DNA of 64,000 bases. It comes from Fibrobacter sp. (GTDB lineage: Bacteria; Fibrobacterota; Fibrobacteria; Fibrobacterales; Fibrobacteraceae). The notes under the pieces were generated by a model. That model saw only the letters and a program-made list of their open reading frames with translations, made no database searches and was not told the DNA's origin. The position numbers and the translations under genes were made by a program. Of this stretch, positions 1-7,576 are shown one piece after another. The stretch is from NCBI GenBank assembly GCA_017412605.1, contig JAFPWY010000011.1, forward strand, positions 248,001 to 312,000. Direction: 5' to 3'. Each line of letters opens with the position of its first letter. The first letter of the stretch is position 1.

Positions 1-1
1 C

Positions 2-469
2 GAACTCCGCCACGATGCCCTCGATCCAGCTGGGCTGCACGATACAGTCGGCGTCCGTGAGGCAGAGAATTTCGCCATCGCAGGCCTCGATGAGGCGGCT
101 CAGGGCGTGCTTCTTGGGGCTGACCCCCTCGGGAATCTCCTCGATGCTGAGAACATGGAGCCTCGGTTCGCGGGATGCGTATTCCTCCAGGATTTCGGGG
201 GTGTCGTCGGTGCTGCGGTCGTCGGCCACCCAGACATCCCATTCGCCGTCGTAGTCCTGCGCAAGGACGGAGTCGAGCGTAGCGCGGATGCCGGCCGACT
301 CGTTGCGGGCGGCGATCAGGATGCTCACGTGCGGTTTGGGTTCAACGTCGGATGTTCCCGTGCGCACGGAACCTAGGGCCCGGAAGAACCGGATCTCTAG
401 GACTATATAGAATAGCCCAAATACGGCCAATAGACCGATGACTAGGTATGTGAGCACCGTGATAAACAT
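2..469 (-). CDS. GT2-family glycosyltransferase, N-terminal part (cut by window edge)
   Basis: This is the first 156 codons of a membrane-associated family 2 glycosyltransferase; the rest lies beyond the left edge. Translating the minus strand gives one N-terminal hydrophobic helix (about residues 3-23). A GT-A nucleotide-sugar fold follows: HVSILIAARNES, then WVADDRSTDDT, then LCLTDADCIVQPSW, which is the DxD-type metal/nucleotide site. Such enzymes transfer a sugar from a nucleotide sugar to a lipid or glycan acceptor at the inner membrane face. The ATG at 469 is chosen because the hydrophobic helix follows directly. No clear Shine-Dalgarno is present, but a TAAATT box lies 11 nt upstream. 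The acceptor cannot be told from this fragment. Confidence 0.85.
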   Translation of the reverse strand, partial: MFITVLTYLVIGLLAVFGLFYIVLEIRFFRALGSVRTGTSDVEPKPHVSILIAARNESAGIRATLDSVLAQDYDGEWDVWVADDRSTDDTPEILEEYASREPRLHVLSIEEIPEGVSPKKHALSRLIEACDGEILCLTDADCIVQPSWIEGIVAEF

Positions 470-730
470 TTTCCGCGCAAAATTTAGTTCATCGAAAAGA
501 TTTTCCGAGCGCCGTCCGGCGGAAAAATACCCGAATTTTTTTGCACATGCCGTTTTTGGGCGAATTTCGCAGGTGCGACACTATATATATATGTGTGACT
601 ATATATATAGGTGATAATACGTGCGGTGGCTTGTGCTTGGCTGGGGCAGGAACCGGCCGAAACTTTCTATTTTCTGTTTATTCTTATATATGGCTTTGAA
701 TCTATCGAATCCCATCGCGCAGGAGGAATA
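470..730. other. divergent intergenic region with two TA-dinucleotide tracts
   Basis: This 261-nt gap separates the divergent GT2 gene and the first lipoprotein. It contains two alternating TA tracts at 581-592 and 599-610, 18 bp apart. The second, CTATATATATAG, is a perfect palindrome. An AGGAGGAA ribosome binding site lies at the right end before the ATG at 731. I see no other gene; an in-frame upstream extension from 611 lacks a ribosome binding site and is not used. Confidence 0.5.
481..486 (-). promoter_or_regulatory. possible -10 box (TAAATT) of the GT2 gene
   Basis: On the minus strand CTAAATTTTGC lies 11 nt before the ATG at 469. It belongs to the recurrent TA(A/C/T)ATT boxes found just before start codons in this window. 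No convincing -35 was seen. Confidence 0.35.
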
Positions 731-1897
731 ATGCGTTTTGAACACTTTGGCCTGACCAAGATGCTGGTCGTTCTAGCCACGTTTACCCTAGCTTTGAGCC
801 TTGCTGGCTGTGGAGACGATAGCAGCACTGCCGCCGACGGGAGTTCCGACGATCAGGAGAATTCCGCTATCGACTCTAGCGACACGGACGGTTCTTCCAG
901 TTCCTCCAAAGGGGACGGCTCTAGCGACGAGGACGGTTCCTCCAGTTCTTCCAAGAAAGACGGCTCTAGCGGCAAGGACGGTTCCTCCAGTTCCTCCAAG
1001 AAGGACAGCTCTAGCGGCAAGGACGGTTCCTCCAGTTCCTCCAAAAAGAACGGCTCTAGCTACAAGGGACACTTCGACAACGTGAACGTGCCCGATGTCA
1101 AGATAGGGGAGTGCAACATCAAGGAAGACGACGGGGTATGGGCCTATGCCTTTACTGAAACTGAAGATGAAGACTCTTTGACGGCCTTCTGTTTCACTTT
1201 CTTTGATGGCGAGAATATCAAGGATTCCTTGTATAGAGTCATCAGTGGGCCCGAGGCTGCCAAAGCGTGCAAACAGATGAATGGCAAGCAAAGGGAGGTA
1301 GATGAACTCTTTGGCATGACAATAACCTCTACAAGGTGGTGCAAAGACGAAGTCATGTATATAATCGAGGTTATGACTATTGGGGGAATGAATGATGTGT
1401 CCCGCAAAGAACTTTTTGAAACGGCCAAGGAAGAGTGCGCAAAATACAACGAGGAAAATGCTAATTCTTCTTCGAGTAGTGATGGCCAGTCTTCGTCCAG
1501 CAGCGAGGAAGAAGAGGAGTCTTCGTCCAGCAGCGATGCCGAAGAAGCCGAGTCTTCGTCTAGTAGCGAGGAAGAAGATGAGTCTTCCAGCAGTGCCGGG
1601 GAATCGGCAAGCGGTTCTACCTGCGATTTTGAGAAGGATGATGACGTATGGGTAATGGACCTAGTCGGTGTGGGCCGGACGACTCTCACGTGGAGTGGGA
1701 ATAGCTATACCGCTGTTGCCGAAATGAGTCTGAAATTTGCGGATGAGGCCTCCTGTGAGGCTTCGCTGGAAAATGCCGATCCGGATGCGCACGCCTACTG
1801 TGAAGGTAGCGTATATAAATCAAGAGTTGAAAGGGTTGTAGACGATGCGGACCGGGATGAAGTCTACGAGGCTTCGATGGCGGCGTGCGCTTTGTAA
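731..1897 (+). CDS. Ser-rich lipoprotein with two copies of a C(N/D)xxxDDxVW domain
   Basis: This is a 388-aa predicted lipoprotein of unknown function. The start at 731 has a strong AGGAGGAA site and gives a signal peptide ending in lipobox LAGC (Cys27). After Cys27 comes a low-complexity linker of DGSSSSSK-type 15-residue repeats encoded by 45-bp DNA repeats. A first folded domain follows at about residues 120-240, beginning CNIKEDDGVWAY. A second Ser/Glu linker and a second, similar domain (CDFEKDDDVWVMD) reach the C-terminus. Each domain has several Cys residues that may form disulfides. The next gene encodes a paralog with one copy of the domain. Probably anchored to a cell-envelope membrane, with the linkers projecting the domains. 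A typical Fibrobacter architecture; the ligand is unknown. Confidence 0.85.
   Translation: MRFEHFGLTKMLVVLATFTLALSLAGCGDDSSTAADGSSDDQENSAIDSSDTDGSSSSSKGDGSSDEDGSSSSSKKDGSSGKDGSSSSSKKDSSSGKDGSSSSSKKNGSSYKGHFDNVNVPDVKIGECNIKEDDGVWAYAFTETEDEDSLTAFCFTFFDGENIKDSLYRVISGPEAAKACKQMNGKQREVDELFGMTITSTRWCKDEVMYIIEVMTIGGMNDVSRKELFETAKEECAKYNEENANSSSSSDGQSSSSSEEEEESSSSSDAEEAESSSSSEEEDESSSSAGESASGSTCDFEKDDDVWVMDLVGVGRTTLTWSGNSYTAVAEMSLKFADEASCEASLENADPDAHAYCEGSVYKSRVERVVDDADRDEVYEASMAACAL
887..1066 (+). repeat. 45-bp tandem repeat, about 4 copies, inside lipoprotein linker
   Basis: Units start at 887, 932, 977 and 1022, and each encodes a 15-residue DGSSSSSK(G/K)DGSS(D/G)(E/K)-type segment. Serine codons alternate between TCC/TCT and AGC/AGT classes. 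Copy number is a likely site of length variation between strains. Confidence 0.85.
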
Positions 1898-1922
1898 TTC
1901 TTTGTGAACAAAGTGAAAAATT

Positions 1923-1944
1923 GGGCCCTGCGGGGCCCTTTTTT
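1923..1944 (+). terminator. Rho-independent terminator after first lipoprotein
   Basis: GGGCCC, loop TGCG, GGGCCC, then six T. It lies 25 nt after the stop codon and separates the two paralogous lipoprotein genes. Confidence 0.85.
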
Positions 1945-1977
1945 GTATATTCCCCACAACATGTACAAGGAGGAAGC

Positions 1978-2814
1978 ATGCATATTGGAAATTTCGGCCT
2001 AATCAAGGTATTGGTTGTTTCTATCTCGTTCGCTCTGGCAATCTGTTTTGTCGGTTGTGGCGACGACAGTAGCAGCGGGGCTACGAACGGGGATGATTCC
2101 AAGGCCGAACTGAATTCCGAGGCTGAAGCCGATACCGCAGATGTATTGGGCGATGCCGATGTTTCTTCCAGCAGCGCGGACGATGCCGACGACGAGGATA
2201 TCTCCTCCGACAGCGATGATGAAGACGAACAGGAGGATGCCGAAGAAGCCGAGTCCTCCTCCAGCAGCAAGAAAAGCAGCAAATCTTCCAGTAGCAGCAA
2301 GAAAAAGGGAAAGTCGTCCAGCAGCAAGGCGAAGTCTTCCGGCGATGATGAATCTGAGGATCCCGAGGATCCTGAAGATCCTGAAGACCCTGGCGTCGAA
2401 CCCGCGAAGCCGGAATCGTCTCCTAGCAGCGAAGGGGAATACCCTGACCTGAGTGTTCTCAGCAACCCGAACCTGGAACAGGGCTGCGATATCGACAAGG
2501 ATGCCGATGTGTGGGTCATTCCCTCGCAGTTCATGGAGGCCGAGAAGACTGTGTATATTTGGAAGGGAGACATGTATTCCGTTTCCTCGGTTGTTGAGTT
2601 GCCTCTGGGGTCGCCAATGTTCTGTGAAATGGCCCTCGGCAAGGCAGATTCGACCCTGTCTAGCGAAGAAGCGGGCGAGAATCTCGATATCCAGAAAACC
2701 TGCGACGAAAATGGCGTGTTGCGCACCTGGTCATCGAACCCGTTCCAGAAGGGCGACAGGGACGCCGTTTTCGTAAACGCTACAATCCTCTGCAAAGACG
2801 ACCTGTTGGATTGA
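1978..2814 (+). CDS. Ser/acidic-rich lipoprotein, paralog of the preceding gene
   Basis: This is a 278-aa predicted lipoprotein. The start at 1978 follows an AAGGAGGAAG site and gives a signal peptide ending FVGC (Cys27). The first 27 residues are closely similar in pattern to those of the upstream gene. A long linker rich in Ser, Asp, Glu and Lys follows, with SSSSSKKSSKS-type blocks and an EDPEDPEDPEDP run. The C-terminal domain of about 105 residues starts CDIDKDADVWVIP and matches the domain found twice upstream. The two genes look like a tandem duplication that diverged in linker and domain number. Function unknown; likely envelope-anchored. Confidence 0.85.
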   Translation: MHIGNFGLIKVLVVSISFALAICFVGCGDDSSSGATNGDDSKAELNSEAEADTADVLGDADVSSSSADDADDEDISSDSDDEDEQEDAEEAESSSSSKKSSKSSSSSKKKGKSSSSKAKSSGDDESEDPEDPEDPEDPGVEPAKPESSPSSEGEYPDLSVLSNPNLEQGCDIDKDADVWVIPSQFMEAEKTVYIWKGDMYSVSSVVELPLGSPMFCEMALGKADSTLSSEEAGENLDIQKTCDENGVLRTWSSNPFQKGDRDAVFVNATILCKDDLLD

Positions 2815-2828
2815 AAATGAGTCCTATA

Positions 2829-2857
2829 TTGACTTTATTCCCCCATTTTACTACATT
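2829..2857 (+). promoter_or_regulatory. possible promoter of yceD-rpmF-plsX (TTGACT, 17 nt, TACATT)
   Basis: TTGACT at 2829-2834 and TACATT at 2852-2857 are separated by 17 nt. The box also reads TACATTTG, fitting the Bacteroidota -7 consensus TAnnTTTG, with ATTG 20 nt before it. It ends only 9 nt before the TTG start codon, so the transcript would be nearly leaderless. Confidence 0.45.
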
Positions 2858-2866
2858 TGGGGCACT

Positions 2867-3397
2867 TTGAGAATCGATATCGCACAAGAACTTAAGGAAT
2901 CCGAAGACCGCCGGGTGGTCTGGTCCCATGCCGATGCCCCCGAAATCTTCGACGAACTGCACCTCAAAGGCGATCTGGTAGCCGAGGTGCTGGTTAGCCC
3001 CGAAGGCCCTAATAAGTGGCTTGTGTCCGGTACGCTCTCCGGAGTGCAAACTCTGACCTGCTCCCGTACGCTCGAGCTGTTCGACCGTCCCTTCGAAACT
3101 GAAATCGTCGTGGAAGTCGAGAGGCTAGGGGTGGCAAAACAGGAACTCGATGAAGACGATGCAGATGTCTTCGCTTACAGAATTCCCCAGGGACAGTACT
3201 TCGTGGACGTTTCCGAGTGCGTTCGACAGCTGGTTATACTGCAAGAACCGGCCGCACCCGTGAAAAATCCTGACGAAGATTTTATCTTTGTATCAAACAA
3301 ACCGACCAGTGACGGTTCCGCAGAGTCCGAGGACGCTGTAGACCCCCGCTGGGAAAAACTCAAAGCTTTAAAAAGCAAAATGGAAAATAGGAGTTAA
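2867..3397 (+). CDS. yceD: YceD/DUF177 family protein (large-subunit/23S rRNA accumulation factor family)
   Basis: This 176-aa protein is assigned by fold pattern and position. It has the central two-Cys-free variant of the DUF177 core ([19 protein letters not shown]) and lies directly upstream of rpmF (L32), the conserved arrangement in most bacteria. In other bacteria and plastids YceD is needed for normal 23S rRNA accumulation. The start is a TTG at 2867, required because the family N-terminus ([11 protein letters not shown]) begins there; no ATG is available. There is no clear ribosome binding site, only GGGG close by, and a promoter-like box ends 9 nt upstream. The C-terminal 30 residues are acidic. 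The gene is followed after 2 nt by rpmF. Confidence 0.85.
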   Translation: MRIDIAQELKESEDRRVVWSHADAPEIFDELHLKGDLVAEVLVSPEGPNKWLVSGTLSGVQTLTCSRTLELFDRPFETEIVVEVERLGVAKQELDEDDADVFAYRIPQGQYFVDVSECVRQLVILQEPAAPVKNPDEDFIFVSNKPTSDGSAESEDAVDPRWEKLKALKSKMENRS

Positions 3398-3399
3398 AA

Positions 3400-3588
3400 A
3401 TGGCAGTACCTAAAAGAAAAACCTCGACCGCCCGTCGTGACAAGCGCCGCACCCACTGGAAGATGGAAGTGCCCGCCATGGCCACTTGCGAACATTGCGG
3501 TTCCGTGAAGCGCCCGCACCGCGTGTGCCCGGTTTGCGGTTACTACAATGGTGTTGAAGTTGTCGACATGAAGGGTGCTGAAGCCTAG
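3400..3588 (+). CDS. rpmF: 50S ribosomal protein L32
   Basis: 62 aa, starting [19 protein letters not shown], the hallmark L32 N-terminus. A four-cysteine zinc ribbon (CEHC at about 31-34, CPVC at about 44-47) shows this is the zinc-binding form. It sits between yceD and plsX in the conserved order, 2 nt after yceD and preceded by an AGGAG site. Length is normal for the family. Confidence 0.97.
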   Translation: MAVPKRKTSTARRDKRRTHWKMEVPAMATCEHCGSVKRPHRVCPVCGYYNGVEVVDMKGAEA

Positions 3589-3608
3589 TCGCTTTTAAGG
3601 AGTTGTTC

Positions 3609-4592
3609 ATGGTTAAAGTTGCCTTGGATGCATTGGGCGGCGATTTCGCCCCCGACGTAGTGTTAGAAGGTGCTGTAAACGCCGTCAAGAAGAATGCTGA
3701 TTTGCATGTAGTCTTGTGCGGACCGGAGGCCGAGGTCAAGGCTGGGCTCGAAAAGCTCGGCTACGCTGGCAACGGTATTTCGGTCGTTGACGCACCGGAT
3801 CCGGTCGCCATGGACGAACACCCCGTACAGGTCCTCAAGAAGAAACCCCACTCCGGCCTGGTGACCTGCGTCGCCTTGCAGAAGAAGGGAATGGTGGACG
3901 CCTCGGTGAGTGCCGGCAACTCCGGTGCCATGATGGCGTCTTGCCTCATGCTTCTCGGGAAGTCGAGCGAAAAGTTCAGCCGTCCGCCTATCGGTTGCGT
4001 GATTCCTACCGCTGACCGTCCGATTATCTTGGTCGATGCCGGTGCGAACGTCGATGAACGAGCTTCTACGCTGGTGGACTTTGCCATTGCGGGTTCCGCC
4101 TTCGCCGAGACCTACTTCGGTTACCAGAATCCGAAGGTCGGCCTTTTGAACATGGGCGAAGAAGAACACAAGGGCCCGGCCGTGCTCCAGGAAGCACACC
4201 AGTTGTTGAAGTCCGCTCCGGTGAACTTCATCGGCAACATCGAAGGTGAAACCCTTATCGAAGGCGCAGCCGACGTCGTGGTGACTTCGGGCTTTACAGG
4301 CAATGTTGTTCTGAAAATGCTTGAAGGCTTCTACGAACTGCACAAGAAGATGTTCGGCTTTATCGACACTCCGAATGGCCGCCGCTTCGACGAAATGTGG
4401 GACTACCGCATGACGGGTGGCGCCTTGCTCCTCGGCCTCAACGGCACGGGCATCATCGCCCACGGCCGCTCCGACGCTCTCGCTATCGAGAAGGCTGTGG
4501 AAGTCGCCGCGAAGTACGCCGCGAAGGGCGTGTCCAAGAACGTGAATGAACGCTTGGCCGCCATCAAGGACGAACCCGCCGAAGCGAAGTAA
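3609..4592 (+). CDS. plsX: phosphate acyltransferase PlsX
   Basis: 327 aa. PlsX converts acyl-ACP and phosphate to acyl-phosphate, the donor for the first acylation of glycerol-3-phosphate in phospholipid synthesis; it is a peripheral inner-membrane enzyme. Recognisable segments are VALDALGGDFAP at the N-terminus, SAGNSGAMMA, and VDAGANVD in the centre, followed by GFTGNVVLKMLEG. The ATG at 3609 is preferred over a TTG six bases earlier because AAGGAG lies 6 nt upstream of it. In many bacteria fabH-fabD follow at once. Here a terminator and unrelated surface genes follow, and fabD is 9.8 kb downstream. Confidence 0.96.
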   Translation: MVKVALDALGGDFAPDVVLEGAVNAVKKNADLHVVLCGPEAEVKAGLEKLGYAGNGISVVDAPDPVAMDEHPVQVLKKKPHSGLVTCVALQKKGMVDASVSAGNSGAMMASCLMLLGKSSEKFSRPPIGCVIPTADRPIILVDAGANVDERASTLVDFAIAGSAFAETYFGYQNPKVGLLNMGEEEHKGPAVLQEAHQLLKSAPVNFIGNIEGETLIEGAADVVVTSGFTGNVVLKMLEGFYELHKKMFGFIDTPNGRRFDEMWDYRMTGGALLLGLNGTGIIAHGRSDALAIEKAVEVAAKYAAKGVSKNVNERLAAIKDEPAEAK

Positions 4593-4622
4593 CGGCCCCC
4601 AGCTTACAACAAGCTTTAATGG

Positions 4623-4656
4623 CAGAACCCTAAGAGATTAGGGTTCTGTTCTTTTT
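4623..4656 (+). terminator. strong Rho-independent terminator after plsX
   Basis: A perfect 11-bp stem (CAGAACCCTAA / TTAGGGTTCTG) with a GAGA loop is followed by TTCTTTTTTT. It closes the yceD-rpmF-plsX operon. Confidence 0.92.
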
Positions 4657-4753
4657 TTGTACAAAATATCACGCTAATTTGATTCACGGTGCGATGGGAC
4701 GCTTTTTTTATTATTTTCATGATAGCCACAAGGGGTGGTTGCTTGAGTTCAAG

Positions 4754-4762
4754 CTATATTTG
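4754..4762 (+). promoter_or_regulatory. possible -10 box (CTATATTTG) of the GH9 gene
   Basis: TATATTTG at 4755-4762 fits TAnnTTTG. A transcript starting near 4767 would have a leader of about 28 nt containing the GGAGGAAAG ribosome binding site before the ATG at 4795. A matching -33 TTTG was not found. Confidence 0.4.
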
Positions 4763-4794
4763 AATGTGGATGGGATTGCGTGTGGAGGAAAGAA

Positions 4795-7329
4795 ATGAAA
4801 TCTACACTGTTTGGAATTGTTGCCTTGGGGACCGCTTTGTCGGTCTCTGCAGCCGAAACCCCGTACGACCTGCTCCGTCCGGTCTACCCGATGGCCTGGG
4901 ACACCTCGAGTGTCGCGGACGGCGGAACGGTCTTTGATTTTGGCAATTTTAACGTAAATGAAAAGGATACGGTGGTCGGTACTCCGGCACCCGGTTCAAA
5001 GCCCGAAGATTTCAAGGCAAATGCATACATTGCGGACACCTTGAACTCGGCTTTCATTGATGCCTTGAACTTGAAGGCTAGCGATATCCGCGTGAACCAG
5101 GCCGGTTATCTGACGACTGATTCTGAAAAACAGTTCTACTATATTTCGGCTGGCTGCGAAACGGCAACCTATTCCGTTGTCGACTTGGATGGGAACGAAC
5201 TGGCTAAGGACGGCAAGTTCACGGCTACCGGAGATTCTGCCGGCTCTAGCAGGGAGTTGAAGGCTTACGCCAATGATGCTACTGTTACTCGTTATACGGT
5301 GGAAAAATCTACTCCTAAAACTAAGGTTTGTGCAGGCAAACTTGCTGATATGGCTTCGCTCCCTACGGACAAGCGTCTCCGTATCAAGGTGGGCAAGGAA
5401 TATTCCTCGACCTTTATCGTGAGTGACAGAATCTATTCGATGGTGCGCGATGCGAACCTCAAGTTCTTTGGCGTGCAGCGCAGCGGTGATTCGGAATCCT
5501 GGTTCCACAAGGCAAGCCATGTGCATGACACCATTCCAGGTGGTTGGTACGATTGCGGCGACCACCTGAAGATGGCACCGACCATGGGCTATGCCCTCTT
5601 GATGCTCTCGTTGCTTTCGACGACGAATCCGGAACGTGACGAAGACCATTACGCCTTCAATCACAACGAAACCGTAAATACCGATGGTATCCCGGACATG
5701 TTGCGCGAAGCGCGTCATGGCGCCGAATTCTTCTTGCGTTCCTATGAATACGCCAAGGGCGATATCAAGGATATGATTGTAAACATCGGTGATAGTAAAG
5801 ATCATAATTATTGGAATCGTGCGGACAATATGGAATCTATGACCCCGGTGCCCGAAAGGCCGGTTTTGCACGGCATTGGCCCCGGCATGTCGGCCCAGGT
5901 TGCGGCTGGCCTTGCCTTGCTGAGCGTGCGCTATGCCGCGTATGACTCGACTTTTGCAGATAGTTGCCTTAAGGTTGCCGAGAAGTTGTACGGCTATGCC
6001 AAGGAGCACTTCGGTGAAGAGGACGTTTGCGTCGATGGTCTATATCCTTGCTCCAGTCAGTTGAAATATATTGATGCCCTTGCGATGGCTGCTATCGCCC
6101 TCCATTATGCGACCTACGGAAAGACGAAGAAGATGGATTACTTTAACGATGCCGCCATGGATAAGACTATTAACGATAATGAAAATGCCAAGTACAAGCC
6201 TCAGTATTTCCCCGCGGGTTGGCTTGGCAACAAAAGTGGCTTTACTCCCGGAGGCTGGCCTTCGGATTATGACAATCGTTATGCGATAACTCTATATGCC
6301 TTCTACAAGTTGCTTTTGGCCGATAAGGCGACAGCGGCGAAATATGGCATTTCTGATTCCCTCCGCTTGGATTATACAGAGAGGGTGGTTCATACGTTGG
6401 CTAAGGGTGCTGCCGAAGGCGTTGGGGGGGGTAATGGAAAGAATTCAATAGCTCTTCCCGATTATAAATTGAGCTATCCGACTCCATGGTATGTCTTGAC
6501 AACCGCTGAATGGGGTTCGAACTATTATGATTCAGGCAATATCATCAATATGCTTGTCTATGCAGAAATTGCAAAAGACATTGAAGACAAGAAAACTATC
6601 AATAAGTCGGTTGCATGGAAACATGCCGAAGTTCGCCAGCTTGCGATAAACAAGGTGAACTATATTCTGGGCGTGAATCCGTGGGATATTTGCTTTATGG
6701 AGGGCGTAGGCGACAAGAACGAATCGCATGTGCATCACCGCACGGCCAACCCGGAACTCTGGAATGGGTTTGACAGGGATGCGATGGTGGCTCTTCCTGT
6801 GACTTATAGCTACAGGATGCCCGTCGGCGCTCTCATGGGAGGTTCGATAACTGAAGCCTTGCTGTCGGATGCAGCAATATATACATCGACAGAAACTTGC
6901 ATATCTGGCAACACCTCGTTCCTTGCGGTGAACGTGCTTCTTGCTGCCGATCACCCGGTTGTTCCGCCCAAGGATTCCACCAAGAAGGACACGACGAAGA
7001 CCGATACGACTAAGGCGGATACGGCAAAGGTCGATTCCTCGAAGAAGGACAACATTCCGAGTGTTTCGCCGGCCGGAGCATCCCACTTCGAAATTGCTAA
7101 CCACGGGAATGTCCTCGACGTGAACTACGTGCTCCCGACGTCCCGCAATGTCAGGGTCTCGCTCGTCTCGGTCAAGGGCAAGACCATGAAGCTGTATACC
7201 CCTGGGCAACAGAGTGCCGGCCGCCATGCGTTGCAGTGGAACATGGAACAGGTCCCTGCGGGCGTATATCTGGTGGAATACCGCGCAGGGAGCGCACGGG
7301 AAATCAGGACCGTCCGAATCGGTCTCTAA
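4795..7329 (+). CDS. secreted GH9 endoglucanase with Ig-like N-domain and T9SS-like tail
   Basis: This 844-aa enzyme cleaves beta-1,4-glucans such as cellulose. The start at 4795 has GGAGGAAAG 6 nt upstream and gives a signal peptide of about 19-20 residues (cut near SVSA-AETP). An early-set Ig-like CelD_N domain (about 95-215, starting IRVNQAGYL) precedes the GH9 barrel (about 215-720). GGWYDCGDHLKM holds the paired catalytic-base aspartates D253 and D256. NYILGVNPWD and HVHHRTANP are typical GH9 segments, and the proton donor is probably E700 in STETCISGNTS. A linker of repeated DTTK units (about 725-760) leads to an 80-residue C-terminal beta domain ending in GVYLVEY and VRIGL, of the T9SS sorting type. 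Exported outside the cell. Flanked by terminators, so monocistronic. Confidence 0.95.
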   Translation: MKSTLFGIVALGTALSVSAAETPYDLLRPVYPMAWDTSSVADGGTVFDFGNFNVNEKDTVVGTPAPGSKPEDFKANAYIADTLNSAFIDALNLKASDIRVNQAGYLTTDSEKQFYYISAGCETATYSVVDLDGNELAKDGKFTATGDSAGSSRELKAYANDATVTRYTVEKSTPKTKVCAGKLADMASLPTDKRLRIKVGKEYSSTFIVSDRIYSMVRDANLKFFGVQRSGDSESWFHKASHVHDTIPGGWYDCGDHLKMAPTMGYALLMLSLLSTTNPERDEDHYAFNHNETVNTDGIPDMLREARHGAEFFLRSYEYAKGDIKDMIVNIGDSKDHNYWNRADNMESMTPVPERPVLHGIGPGMSAQVAAGLALLSVRYAAYDSTFADSCLKVAEKLYGYAKEHFGEEDVCVDGLYPCSSQLKYIDALAMAAIALHYATYGKTKKMDYFNDAAMDKTINDNENAKYKPQYFPAGWLGNKSGFTPGGWPSDYDNRYAITLYAFYKLLLADKATAAKYGISDSLRLDYTERVVHTLAKGAAEGVGGGNGKNSIALPDYKLSYPTPWYVLTTAEWGSNYYDSGNIINMLVYAEIAKDIEDKKTINKSVAWKHAEVRQLAINKVNYILGVNPWDICFMEGVGDKNESHVHHRTANPELWNGFDRDAMVALPVTYSYRMPVGALMGGSITEALLSDAAIYTSTETCISGNTSFLAVNVLLAADHPVVPPKDSTKKDTTKTDTTKADTAKVDSSKKDNIPSVSPAGASHFEIANHGNVLDVNYVLPTSRNVRVSLVSVKGKTMKLYTPGQQSAGRHALQWNMEQVPAGVYLVEYRAGSAREIRTVRIGL

Positions 7330-7344
7330 AGTTGAAAACATACG

Positions 7345-7410
7345 GGGCTTAGGTCTCCTTGACCATAAGCCCGGAATAGAAGCCCGCGGGTCACCTCGCG
7401 GGTGTTTTTT
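7345..7410 (+). terminator. two tandem hairpins and T-run after the GH9 gene
   Basis: The first hairpin at 7345-7372 pairs GGGCTTAGGTC with GACC-A-TAAGCCC (one bulged A, TCCTT loop). The second at 7383-7402 pairs CCCGCG with CGCGGG and is followed by T6. The second alone suffices as a terminator; the first may stabilise the mRNA 3' end. Confidence 0.8.
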
Positions 7411-7576
7411 ACAAATTTGTCGCCTTTGTTTGTAAATTTGAGCAACGTTGTCGTGTAAAATAAAGAAAACATAATGCAAATGCAATACAATTCGCTGACA
7501 GTGTTGTAAACTTTTTATAAGTTTGGCGTAATGTTTTTGAAAACCTTGTTAAAAATTCAAAAAAAGAAGGCTTAAC

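Noticed and set aside
611-730. Longer start for the first lipoprotein at 611
   Set aside because: It would put 40 residues before the signal peptide. The ATG at 731 has AGGAGGAA directly upstream and gives a standard lipoprotein N-terminus.
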